From contig NZ_LGDD01000288.1 in NCBI RefSeq assembly GCF_001279695.1, positions 62,001-126,000 on the forward strand: 64,000 nt of DNA. The letters are read 5' to 3'. Made by a program: the position numbers and the translations under genes. Source of the stretch: Streptomyces sp. WM6378 (GTDB taxonomy: Bacteria; Actinomycetota; Actinomycetes; Streptomycetales; Streptomycetaceae). Shown in pieces: positions 25,710 through 36,566 of the stretch (position 1 is its first letter; the number at the start of each line of letters is the position of its first letter). Below the pieces are notes generated by a model that saw only the letters and a list, made by a program, of their open reading frames with translations, was not told the DNA's origin and did not search any database.

Positions 25710-25768
25710 GGGCACATCAAGCGCCACACCAGGCGCCGGCAAACCCCACGCACCGAAACGGAGTCATC

Positions 25769-26692
25769 GTGACCGTCCTGGACCGAGTCCGCAGCACGCC
25801 GCGCGCCACCGCGGCCACGAGGGTGGGCGGGGCCTACGGGCTCGGGCTCGTCTTCGCGGCCGTGGCGACGGTCGTCTGGTCCGGGAGCTTCGTCGCCTCC
25901 CGGGCCCTGCACGACTCGGTGCCGCCCATCCAGGCCGCGTTCTGGCGCTGGCTGATCGCCATCGTGGCGGTCGCCCCCTTCGCCGTCCGGGAGGCCTGGC
26001 GCCAACGGGACCTGATCCGGCGCCACTTGGGATACCTGACGGTCGCCTCGCTGCTCGGCATCACCGTGTACAACACCCTCGTCAACCAGGCCGGAACCTC
26101 CACCTCGGCCGGCAACATGGGCATGATCATGGCCGCCTCCCCGGTCCTGATGGCCGTCCACGAGCGCCTCACCGGCGGCCGGCTCGGTGCCCGGCGCACC
26201 ATCGGACTGCTCGTCGCCGTGGCCGGAGTGCTGCTCCTGGTCAGCAAGGGCTCGCTCGATCTCGACCTCGCGCCCGGCGACCTGTGGATGGTCGCGGCCG
26301 CCCTCAGCTTCGCCTCGTACAGCGTGCTCCTCAAGCGCCGCCCGGCCGAACTCGGTCCGCTCGCCTTCCTGTTCACCACCTTCGTGCTCGGGGCGCTCAT
26401 GCTGGCCCCGGTGTACGGGGTCAGCCTCGCGGTCCAGGGCGGCTTCGCCGCGACGCCCGGCACCGTCGGCCCGCTCCTCTACGTCGGCGTGCTCTCCTCC
26501 GCCGTCGCCTTCTTCGCCTGGAACAAGGCGATCGCGCTGATCGGCGCCGCCCGCGCCGGAGTCGTCTACTACCTCCAGCCGGTCTGCGTGGCCCTGCTCT
26601 CCTACCCGCTGCTCGGCGAGGCGATGAGCCCGGCGCAGCTGGTCTGCATGGCGCTCATCCTCGGCGGGGTCGTCCTCGGATCCCGCAGGTGA
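25769..26692 (+). CDS. EamA (DMT) family transporter 2
   Basis: Ten-span transporter of the drug/metabolite superfamily (307 aa). The first repeat contains VWSGSFVASRALHDSVPP and the second PGDLWMVAAALSFASYSVLLKRR, with SSAVAFFAWNKAIALIGAARAG near the end. It starts at GTG 25769 and is followed 22 bp later by a LysR regulator gene, probably on the same transcript. Its promoter region carries the two-part element shared with allantoicase, so it may be induced together with that gene. The cargo is unknown. Confidence 0.9.
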   Translation: MTVLDRVRSTPRATAATRVGGAYGLGLVFAAVATVVWSGSFVASRALHDSVPPIQAAFWRWLIAIVAVAPFAVREAWRQRDLIRRHLGYLTVASLLGITVYNTLVNQAGTSTSAGNMGMIMAASPVLMAVHERLTGGRLGARRTIGLLVAVAGVLLLVSKGSLDLDLAPGDLWMVAAALSFASYSVLLKRRPAELGPLAFLFTTFVLGALMLAPVYGVSLAVQGGFAATPGTVGPLLYVGVLSSAVAFFAWNKAIALIGAARAGVVYYLQPVCVALLSYPLLGEAMSPAQLVCMALILGGVVLGSRR

Positions 26693-26714
26693 ACCGCCCA
26701 GGGGAGGCGCCGGT

Positions 26715-27638
26715 ATGTTGCGTCCCATGAGCGAGTGGGACATCAAGAAGCTGCACATCCTGCGGACCCTGCGCGAGCAGGGCACCGTGACCGCGACCGC
26801 CGAGGTGCTCATGATGACGCCCTCGGCGGTCTCGCAGCAGCTGTCCAACCTCGCCAAACAGCTCGGTGTGACGCTGCTCGAAGCGCACGGCCGCCGGGTC
26901 CGCCTCACCGACGCCGCCCATCTCGTGCTGCGCCACGCCGAGGCCGTCTTCGCCCAACTGGAGCGCGCGGACGCCGAGTTGACGGGCTACCTCCAGGGCG
27001 AGGCGGGCGAGGTGCGGATCGGGGCGTTCTCGACCGCCGTGCCCGCCCTCGTCGTACCGGCCGTGCAGCAGCTGCGCCGCAGCCATCCTGCCCTGGAGGT
27101 ACGGGTGCGGGAGGCCGAGGCGGCCGAGGCGTACGAGCTGCTCTCGGCCGGGGCCGTGGACCTCGCCCTCTCCCTCGCCGCCCATGCGCCGAGCGCCCGC
27201 GACCCGAAGTTCGCGCTGCTTCCGCTGCTCACCGACCCGCTCGACGTGGCGCTGCCCGCCGGGCACCCGCTCGCCGCCGAACCGGGCCTCAGGCTCGCCG
27301 ACCTGGCACACGAGCCGTGGATCTTCGGTGGCAGCGGCCCCTGGTCGGAGATCACCACGGCGGCCTGCGAGGCGGCCGGATTCGTCCCCGAGCAGGCGCA
27401 CAGCGCGGCCGGCTGGACCGCGATCCTGGCCATGGTGGAGGCCGGGATGGGCGTCGCCCTGGTGCCCCGGATGGCCGCGGCCGACCGACGCGGGGGCGTC
27501 GTCATGCGGATACTCAGCGCGGACCAGCCTCGGCGGCATGTCGTGGCCGCCGTGCGGCGCGGCGCGGAGGAGGGCCCCGCCCTGGCCCGGGTGCTGGCCG
27601 CGCTGCGGGACGTCGCGAACGTACGCCCCGCCGGTTAA
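26715..27638 (+). CDS. LysR-family transcriptional regulator
   Basis: LysR regulator (307 aa). Residues about 8-65 are the winged helix with TATAEVLMMTPSAVSQQLSNLAKQLGVTLLE. The effector domain starts near 95. ATG 26715 has GGAGG seven bases upstream; ATG 26727 (MSEWDIKK) is the other choice. It is the obvious candidate to act on the TTCAG-N5-CTGAA elements upstream of the second EamA gene and upstream of allantoicase. Its stop codon overlaps the stop of the convergent aldo/keto reductase gene within the sequence TTAA. Confidence 0.92.
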   Translation: MLRPMSEWDIKKLHILRTLREQGTVTATAEVLMMTPSAVSQQLSNLAKQLGVTLLEAHGRRVRLTDAAHLVLRHAEAVFAQLERADAELTGYLQGEAGEVRIGAFSTAVPALVVPAVQQLRRSHPALEVRVREAEAAEAYELLSAGAVDLALSLAAHAPSARDPKFALLPLLTDPLDVALPAGHPLAAEPGLRLADLAHEPWIFGGSGPWSEITTAACEAAGFVPEQAHSAAGWTAILAMVEAGMGVALVPRMAAADRRGGVVMRILSADQPRRHVVAAVRRGAEEGPALARVLAALRDVANVRPAG

Positions 27639-28549
27639 GCGGTTTTCGCGGGCGCGTCCAGGCGGACGAGCTCGGCGTCGGTCAGGCGCAGGCCGCCCGC
27701 CGCCACGTTGTCGACGAGGTGGGCCGGGTCGCCGGTGCCGGGGATGGCCAGGACGTGCGGGCCGCGGTGCAGCGTCCAGGCGAGCCGGACCCGCGCCGCG
27801 CTCACCCCGCGCTCGCGCGCGACGGCCAGCACCGCCTCGCTCTCCGCGCCGCCCGCGCCCGTCTCACGCCCGGCCCCCGCGATCGCGTAGAACGGCACGA
27901 ACGCGATCCCCCGCTCGCCGCACAGCCGGAGCATCTCCTCCTGCGCCGCGGGCGCGCCGATGCCGTACGGGTTCTGCACGCACACGACGGGTGCGATCGC
28001 CAGCGCCTCGTCGAGGTGCGCGGGGCCCACGTTGGACAGGCCCAGGTGGCGGATGAGCCCCGCCTCGCGCAGCTCGGCCAGCGCGCCGAAACGCTCGGCG
28101 ATCGAATCGGTGCCGGTGATGCGCAGGTTCACCACGTCCAAGTGGTCGCGGCCGAGCTGGCGCAGGTTCTCCTCGACCTGCCCGCGCAGTGCCTCGGGCG
28201 TCCTGGCGTGCTCGCCCCACTCGCCCGACGGGACCCGGGTGGGCCCGACCTTGGTGGTGATGACGAGATCGTCCGCGTACGGGGCGAGGGCCCGGCCGAT
28301 CAGCTCGTTCGCGGAACGCAGCGGGGAGAAGTAGAACGCGGCGGTGTCGATGTGATTGACGCCGAGCTCAACTGCCTTGCGCAGTACGGCGATTGACCGT
28401 TTCCGGTCGCTCGATGCGGCGTCGGCGCGCAGGGCCGCGCCCTGCTGCGGCAGGCGCATCGCGCCGAAGCCGATCCGGTTGACGGTCAGGTCGCCAAGCC
28501 GCCAGGTGCCCGCGGCGGCCGCGGTGATGATTTCTGAGGTCGTGGTCAT
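27635..28549 (-). CDS. Aldo/keto reductase
   Basis: NADPH-dependent oxidoreductase of the AKR superfamily (304 aa). The tetrad Asp and Tyr are in HIDTAAFYF and the Lys is in VITTKVG. The position usually held by His reads LDVVNLRITG, so the fourth residue is replaced, as in some pyridoxal- and sugar-related AKRs. The C-terminal SRTRA-like cofactor region appears as RGVSAARVRLAW. ATG 28549 is chosen; the longer frame crosses the divergent control region. It diverges from allantoicase across a 12-bp inverted repeat and may share its control. The substrate is unknown. Confidence 0.9.
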   Translation of the reverse strand: MTTTSEIITAAAAGTWRLGDLTVNRIGFGAMRLPQQGAALRADAASSDRKRSIAVLRKAVELGVNHIDTAAFYFSPLRSANELIGRALAPYADDLVITTKVGPTRVPSGEWGEHARTPEALRGQVEENLRQLGRDHLDVVNLRITGTDSIAERFGALAELREAGLIRHLGLSNVGPAHLDEALAIAPVVCVQNPYGIGAPAAQEEMLRLCGERGIAFVPFYAIAGAGRETGAGGAESEAVLAVARERGVSAARVRLAWTLHRGPHVLAIPGTGDPAHLVDNVAAGGLRLTDAELVRLDAPAKTA

Positions 28550-28613
28550 GGCGGGAGTCTGGCAGGGGCGGGGCAGCCAGCCGGAAGCTGGCAACAAGCT
28601 GCCAGGACCGTTC

Positions 28614-28666
28614 AGTCTGTTCAGTACCACTGAACAGACTGTGCGAAAACTTTCGGTGGACGTGGA
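28614..28666. promoter_or_regulatory. Divergent operator with two-part control element, copy 2
   Basis: AGTCTGTTCAGT (28614-28625) and its exact complement (28629-28640) flank ACC. The inner dyad TTCAG-N5-CTGAA (28620-28634) is followed after 11 bases by AAAACTTTCGGTGGACGTG (28646-28664), as in copy 1 at 25641. The second block contains the small dyad CGAAA-AC-TTTCG. It lies between the aldo/keto reductase and allantoicase genes. Confidence 0.75.
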
Positions 28667-28692
28667 GGGTGGGGGCGGGCGAGAGTCGGGTC

Positions 28693-29844
28693 ATGACTTC
28701 CGCCACCGAGAACATCGCCGACCACGCCTCCGCCGAGGACCCGCACGCCAACGACGCCGCCCCCTATGGAGGTGGCGACCCGTACGCCGACTACCGCTCC
28801 GGTGACTTCGCGTTCACCGAGCTCGTCGACCTCGCGGACCGCAGGCTCGGCGCCGGAGTCATCGCCGCCAACGACGAGTTCTTCGCCGAGCGCGAGAACC
28901 TGCTCGTCCGCGAGCGGGCCGTGTTCGACCCGGAGCACTTCGGGCACAAGGGCAAGATCATGGACGGCTGGGAGACCCGCCGCCGTCGCGGCGCGGACGC
29001 CGACCACGTCTTCCCCGCGCCCGAGGACCACGACTGGGCGCTCGTACGGCTCGGCGCGCCCGGCGTGATCAAGGGGATCGTCGTCGACACGGCGCACTTC
29101 CGCGGCAACTACCCGCAGCGAATCTCCGTACAGGCCACAGCGGTCGAGGGCTCGCCCAGCCCCGAGCAGCTGCTCGCCGACGACGTGAAGTGGGACGAGA
29201 TCGTCCCGCCGACGCCGGTGCGCGGCCACGCCGAAAACGGTTTTGACATCACTACGGGCCGCCGTTACACCCACGTCCGGCTCTGCCAGCACCCCGACGG
29301 CGGCGTCGCCCGCCTGCGCGTGCACGGCGAGGTCGTCCCCGACCCGGAGTGGCTCGACACGCTGGGCACGATCGACCTCGTGGCGGTCGCCAACGGCGGT
29401 TCGTACGAGGACGCGTCGGACAAGTTCTACTCCTCGCCGACGCAGATCATCCTGCCGGGGACGTCGCAGAAGATGGACGACGGCTGGGAGAACCGCCGTC
29501 GCCGCGTCCGCGACACCAACGACTGGGTGCGCTTCCGGCTGGTCGCACAGGGGGCGATCAGGGCGGTCGAGATCGACACGGCGTACCTGAAGGGCAACTC
29601 GGCGGGGTGGGTCGCGCTGAGCGGGCGCAACGGCGAGACGGGGGAGTGGTTCGAGATCATCCCGCGTACGAGGCTTGAGCCCGACACGCTGCACCGGTTC
29701 CGCCTTCCGGCGCAGGCGGTGGCGACGCACGTCCGCCTCGACGCGTTCCCGGACGGCGGGGTGGCCCGGATGCGGCTGCACGGTGCCCTGACAGCGGCGG
29801 GGGCGGCCGAACTCCGCAGCCGCTACGCGGAGTTGACCGCCTGA
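28693..29844 (+). CDS. alc: Allantoicase
   Basis: Hydrolyses allantoate to ureidoglycolate and urea in purine degradation (383 aa). It consists of two allantoicase repeats: about 25-200, with GKIMDGWETRRRR and DTAHFRGNYPQ, and about 215-375, with KMDDGWENRRRR and DTAYLKGNSAGW. ATG 28693 is preferred over an upstream in-frame start at 28669. The allantoinase gene that commonly accompanies it in Streptomyces is not in this window. The promoter carries the element shared with the second EamA gene, so control by the nearby LysR protein is a reasonable idea. Confidence 0.95.
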   Translation: MTSATENIADHASAEDPHANDAAPYGGGDPYADYRSGDFAFTELVDLADRRLGAGVIAANDEFFAERENLLVRERAVFDPEHFGHKGKIMDGWETRRRRGADADHVFPAPEDHDWALVRLGAPGVIKGIVVDTAHFRGNYPQRISVQATAVEGSPSPEQLLADDVKWDEIVPPTPVRGHAENGFDITTGRRYTHVRLCQHPDGGVARLRVHGEVVPDPEWLDTLGTIDLVAVANGGSYEDASDKFYSSPTQIILPGTSQKMDDGWENRRRRVRDTNDWVRFRLVAQGAIRAVEIDTAYLKGNSAGWVALSGRNGETGEWFEIIPRTRLEPDTLHRFRLPAQAVATHVRLDAFPDGGVARMRLHGALTAAGAAELRSRYAELTA

Positions 29845-30518
29845 CCTCCGGTCCCTCCCTACCTCTTCTTCCGCCCGGTGGACGGCTGCGCGTTCGACGC
29901 CCGTTCGCCGGGCGGGTCTCATTTCCCCCACCCCGCCCCTTCCCGAAAGCCTCCGGCGGCGAGAGACGGGTCCCTGGGGCTGCGCCCCAGACCCCCTGCG
30001 GGGACTCCGTCCCCTGCACCCCTTCCGGGGGCTCCGGCCCCGGCCCCCTGCTCAGGCCCTGCCCCGGCCCCCGCTTCAGGCTCTGCCGCAGCCCCTGCTC
30101 AGGCCCTGTCCCGGACCCCGGTTCGCCCCTTAAGGGCGCTCGTCCTCAAGCTCCACCAAGGCCTTAAGGGCCAGGGAAGGGGCCCCATGGCAGGCTGGAA
30201 ATGCTTGCTGCGCGGGGGTGTGTCATTGTGCGGGTCCGCCGAGTCGGCGAGACCAGCCACGCGCGGTCTGCGGTCGGAGGCGGGTTTAGGGGCGCGGGGA
30301 ACTGGGCGAGCAGCCATCCACGGCCTGCAGCTATGCCCCCACCCCTAGCCCCTCCGGCGTTTGAGGAGCGGGGTTCGGGGCGTAGCCCCGCCGGGGGTTT
30401 GGGGGCGGAGCCCCCAGGGGGGAGCGCCTCTCCTGTTGCAGCCACCGCCGGAGGCCTTCGGGAAGGGGCGGGGTGGGGGCAGCCCCGCAGGGAACCGACC
30501 CCCCACCCCGCCCCCCCG
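29845..30518. repeat. 674-bp intergenic region of dispersed and tandem GC-rich repeats, copy C
   Basis: No gene is supported here. Blocks shared with 24636-24720 (about 29932-30000, hairpin 29974-29990) and with 14921-15125 (about 30115-30312, including GGGCGCTCGTCCTCAAGCTC and GGGGCGCGGGGAACTG) lie side by side. Between them a tandem of CCCCTGCTCAGGCCCTGCCCC-like units runs from about 30040 to 30115. An inverted copy of the CCACCCCGCCCCTTCCC block is near 30450-30480. Confidence 0.75.
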
Positions 30519-33104
30519 CTACGCGGCTTCCGCGTCAGCCACTCGTGCCCGCAGGGCCCGCTCCACGCCCGAGCGGGACTCCGAGATCAGGCGGCGCAGG
30601 GACGCGTTCGGGGTGGCCGAGGACAGCCAGGCGTCCGTCGCGTCCAGGGTTTCCTGGGAGACCAGGAGCGACGGGTACAGGCCCACCGCGATCTGCTGGG
30701 CGATCTCGTGCGAGCGGGACTCCCATACGGACTTCACCGCGGAGAAGAACTTCGCCGAGTACGGGGCCAGCAGTTCGCGCTGGTCCGTCTGGACGAAGCC
30801 GCCGATCACCGCCTCCTGCACCGCGTTCGGGAGGGTGTCGCCCTCCACCACCGACGCCCACGCCTCGGCCTTCGCCTCCGGCGTCGGGCGCGCGGCCCGG
30901 GCGGTCGCCGCGTGGCGCTCGCCCGCGGCCGTCTTGTCGCGGTCCAGCTCCGCCGCGATCTCCGGCTCGTCGAAGACGCCCGTCGCCGCGAGCCGTTCCA
31001 CGAACGCCCAGCGCAGCTCGGTGTCCACGGCGAGGCCCTCGATGGTCTCCGCGCCCGCCAACAGGCCCTGGAGCAGGTCGAGTTGCTGCGGCGTGCGGGC
31101 CGTCGCCGCGAAGGCGCGGGCCCATGCCAGCTGGTGGTCGCTGCCCGGCTCGGCGGTGCGCAGGTGCGCCAGCGTCGCGTCCGTCCACTGGGTCAGGCCC
31201 GCGTCGCGCCACTCGGGTGCCGCGTACAGGTCGATGGCCAGCTTCACCTGGCGGTGCAGGGACTGCACCACACCGATGTCGGACTCCTTGGCGATGCCCG
31301 ACAGGACCAGCGCCAGGTAGTCGCGCGTCGCGAGCTCGCCGTCGCGGGTCATGTCCCAGGCCGAGGCCCAGCACAGGGCGCGCGGCAGGGACTCGGCGAA
31401 GTCGCCCAGGTGCTCGGTGACGACCCGCAGCGACTCCTCGTCGAGGCGGACCTTCGCGTACGACAGGTCGTCGTCGTTCAGGAGCACGACCGCCGGGCGG
31501 GACGTGCCCGCGGGCAGCTCGACCTCGGTGCGGGCGGCGGCCTCGATGTCCAGCTCGAACCGGTTCGTACGGACCAGCTTGCCCGACCTGTCCAGGTCGT
31601 AGAAGCCGATCGCGATGCGGTGCGGGCGCAGCGTCGGCTCACCCTTCGCGCCGGCCGGCAGCGCGGGAGCCTCCTGCAGGACGGTGAAGGACGTGATGGC
31701 GCCGGATGCGTCCGTCGTGATCTCGGGGCGCAGCACGTTGATGCCCGCCGTCTCCAGCCACGCCTTCGACCAGGTCTTCAGGTCGCGCCCGCTCGTCTTC
31801 TCCAGCGCGCCGAGCAGGTCGGACAGGCGAGTGTTGCCGAACGCGTGCGCCTTGAAGTACGCCTGCACGCCCTGGAAGAACTCGTCCATGCCGACGTACG
31901 CCACGAGCTGCTTCAGGACCGAGGCGCCCTTGGCGTACGTGATGCCGTCGAAGTTGACCAGGACGTCGTCCAGGTCGCGGATGTCCGCCATGATCGGGTG
32001 CGTCGAGGGAAGCTGGTCCTGGCGGTAGGCCCAGGTCTTCATCGAGTTGGCGAACGTGGTCCAGGAGTGCGGCCACTTGGAGCCGGGCGCGTACGCCTGG
32101 CAGGCGATCGAGGTGTAGGTGGCGAACGACTCGTTCAGCCACAGGTCGTTCCACCACTCCATCGTCACGAGGTCGCCGAACCACATGTGGGCGAGCTCGT
32201 GCAGGATGGTCTCGGCCCGCACCTCGTACGCGGCGTCCGTCACCTTCGAGCGGAACACGTACTGGTCGCGGATGGTGACCGCGCCCGCGTTCTCCATCGC
32301 GCCCGCGTTGAACTCCGGCACGAAGAGCTGGTCGTACTTGGCGAACGGGTAGGCGTAGTCGAACTTCTCCTGGAACCAGTCGAAGCCCTGCCGGGTCACC
32401 GCGAAGATCTCGTCCGCGTCGAGGAACTCGGCGAGCGAGGGACGGCAGTAGATGCCCAGCGGCACGGACTGCCCGGCCGGGCCCTCGTACGAGGAGTGCA
32501 CCGAGTGGTAGGGGCCCACGATCAGCGCGGTGATGTACGAGGAAATGCGCGGGGTGGGATCGAAGGCCCACACGTTCCCATCGGGGCCCTTGGGCTCCGG
32601 CGTCGGCGAGTTGGAGATCACCGTCCAGCCCGTCGGCGCCTTCACGGTGAATTGGAAGGTCGCCTTCAGGTCCGGCTGCTCGAACGAGGCGAACACGCGG
32701 CGCGCGTCCGGAACCTCGAACTGCGTGTACAGATAGGCCTGTTGGTCCACCGGGTCCACGAAGCGGTGCAGGCCCTCGCCGGTGTTGGTGTACGCGCAGT
32801 CCGCGACCACCCTCAGCTCGTTCGGGCCCGCTACGAGCCCGGCCAGCGCGATCCGGCTGTCCTGGAACACGGCGGCCGCGTCCAGCGCGGTCCCGTTCAG
32901 GACGACCTCGTGCACGGCCGGCGCGACCAGGTCGATGAAGGTCTCCGCCCCGGCTTCCGCGGAGTCGAAGCGCACGGTGGTCGCGGACCGGTAGGTGCCG
33001 CCCTCCTGCGCGCCGCTCAGGTCGAGCTCGATCTCGTACGAGTCAACGGTGAGCAGGGCCGCCCGCCGCTGCGCCTCTTCACGGGTCAGATTCGTGCCAG
33101 GCAC
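30519..33104 (-). CDS. pepN: Aminopeptidase N (M1 family), paralogue 1
   Basis: Zinc aminopeptidase removing N-terminal residues from peptides (861 aa, full length for actinobacterial PepN). GAMEN is at 268-272; zinc ligands are His302 and His306 in HELAHMWFGD and Glu325 in LWLNESFATY. The C-terminal helical ERAP1-like domain covers about 520-850. GTG 33104 has AAGGAG eight bases upstream. There is no signal peptide, so it is cytoplasmic. A second complete PepN is encoded at 41841-44420 with the same domain layout. Confidence 0.96.
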   Translation of the reverse strand: MPGTNLTREEAQRRAALLTVDSYEIELDLSGAQEGGTYRSATTVRFDSAEAGAETFIDLVAPAVHEVVLNGTALDAAAVFQDSRIALAGLVAGPNELRVVADCAYTNTGEGLHRFVDPVDQQAYLYTQFEVPDARRVFASFEQPDLKATFQFTVKAPTGWTVISNSPTPEPKGPDGNVWAFDPTPRISSYITALIVGPYHSVHSSYEGPAGQSVPLGIYCRPSLAEFLDADEIFAVTRQGFDWFQEKFDYAYPFAKYDQLFVPEFNAGAMENAGAVTIRDQYVFRSKVTDAAYEVRAETILHELAHMWFGDLVTMEWWNDLWLNESFATYTSIACQAYAPGSKWPHSWTTFANSMKTWAYRQDQLPSTHPIMADIRDLDDVLVNFDGITYAKGASVLKQLVAYVGMDEFFQGVQAYFKAHAFGNTRLSDLLGALEKTSGRDLKTWSKAWLETAGINVLRPEITTDASGAITSFTVLQEAPALPAGAKGEPTLRPHRIAIGFYDLDRSGKLVRTNRFELDIEAAARTEVELPAGTSRPAVVLLNDDDLSYAKVRLDEESLRVVTEHLGDFAESLPRALCWASAWDMTRDGELATRDYLALVLSGIAKESDIGVVQSLHRQVKLAIDLYAAPEWRDAGLTQWTDATLAHLRTAEPGSDHQLAWARAFAATARTPQQLDLLQGLLAGAETIEGLAVDTELRWAFVERLAATGVFDEPEIAAELDRDKTAAGERHAATARAARPTPEAKAEAWASVVEGDTLPNAVQEAVIGGFVQTDQRELLAPYSAKFFSAVKSVWESRSHEIAQQIAVGLYPSLLVSQETLDATDAWLSSATPNASLRRLISESRSGVERALRARVADAEAA

Positions 33105-33235
33105 CCGGTCATCTCCTTCAGATGCTTCAGTTCCATCAGATCGTGACGTTCCGGCCATCCTTGCACGCAGGGTCCGCACAGCGCGATGTCCGTTTTCCGC
33201 CGGTGAACAGGGCCTCGCGCGACCACGCTGGTGCC

Positions 33236-33733
33236 ATGACGATCTACACCGCCCGTCCCATCGAGCCCGCCGTCCTCAAGCAGCTCCGCGACACGGACGA
33301 CGCCGGGCGCCCTTGCGTTCCCTACGTCGACGAGGAGGGTGGCGCCCCCCTGCGGTGCTGCCTGCGCCCCATCGCACCCGGCGAGAAGGTCGCCCTGGTC
33401 TCCTACGCCCCGCTGCGGCGCTGGGCCGCGGACACGTCGGCGGCGCCGGGGGCGTATGACGAGCAGGGTCCCGTCTTCATCCACGCCGAGAAGTGCGACG
33501 GGTCGGCGGGTGCCGACCCGTACCCCTTCACACGGCCGGGAGCGATCCGGGTCCTGCGGCGCTACAGCGGCGACGGGCACATTCTCGGAGGGCGGCTCCT
33601 CGAATTCCCCGAGGACGCGGCCGCCGCCTTCGACACCGCCCTCGACGAGGCCTTCTCCGACCCGGAGGTCGCCCTGGTGCACGTCCGCGCCGTCGAGTAC
33701 GGCTGCTTCCAGTTCGAGGTGCGGAGGCCCTGA
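33236..33733 (+). CDS. DUF1203-like protein
   Basis: Small soluble protein (165 aa) resembling DUF1203. Features are CVPYVDEEGGAPLRCCLRPIAPGEKVALVSYAPL near the N-terminus, GPVFIHAEKC in the middle and VHVRAVEYGCFQFEV at the end. The conserved Cys and His residues suggest metal or redox chemistry, but no function is established to my knowledge. It starts at ATG 33236, diverges from pepN with 131 bp between, and converges on asd. Confidence 0.85.
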   Translation: MTIYTARPIEPAVLKQLRDTDDAGRPCVPYVDEEGGAPLRCCLRPIAPGEKVALVSYAPLRRWAADTSAAPGAYDEQGPVFIHAEKCDGSAGADPYPFTRPGAIRVLRRYSGDGHILGGRLLEFPEDAAAAFDTALDEAFSDPEVALVHVRAVEYGCFQFEVRRP

Positions 33734-33769
33734 CGGCGCCGCTGTCCGACTGCGGGCCGTGAAGGGTGC

Positions 33770-36497
<2,728 letters not shown>

Positions 36498-36513
36498 GCG
36501 CACACAGCACGAA

Positions 36514-36549
36514 GCGGGGCGGGTGCTCATTCCGAGCGCCCCGCCCCGC
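36514..36549. terminator. Bidirectional terminator
   Basis: A strong GC hairpin, GCGGGGCGGG-T-GCTC pairing with GAGCGCCCCGCCCCGC, sits in the 69-bp gap between the convergent M28 and subtilase genes. Flanking CGCACAC/GTGTGCG can extend the stem. Confidence 0.75.
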
Positions 36550-36566
36550 AGTGTGCGTACGAGCCG

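Noticed and set aside
27635..27638. Overlapping stop codons of lysR and aldo/keto reductase genes in TTAA
   Set aside because: Noted as a tight convergent junction, but such overlaps occur often in compact genomes and imply nothing further.
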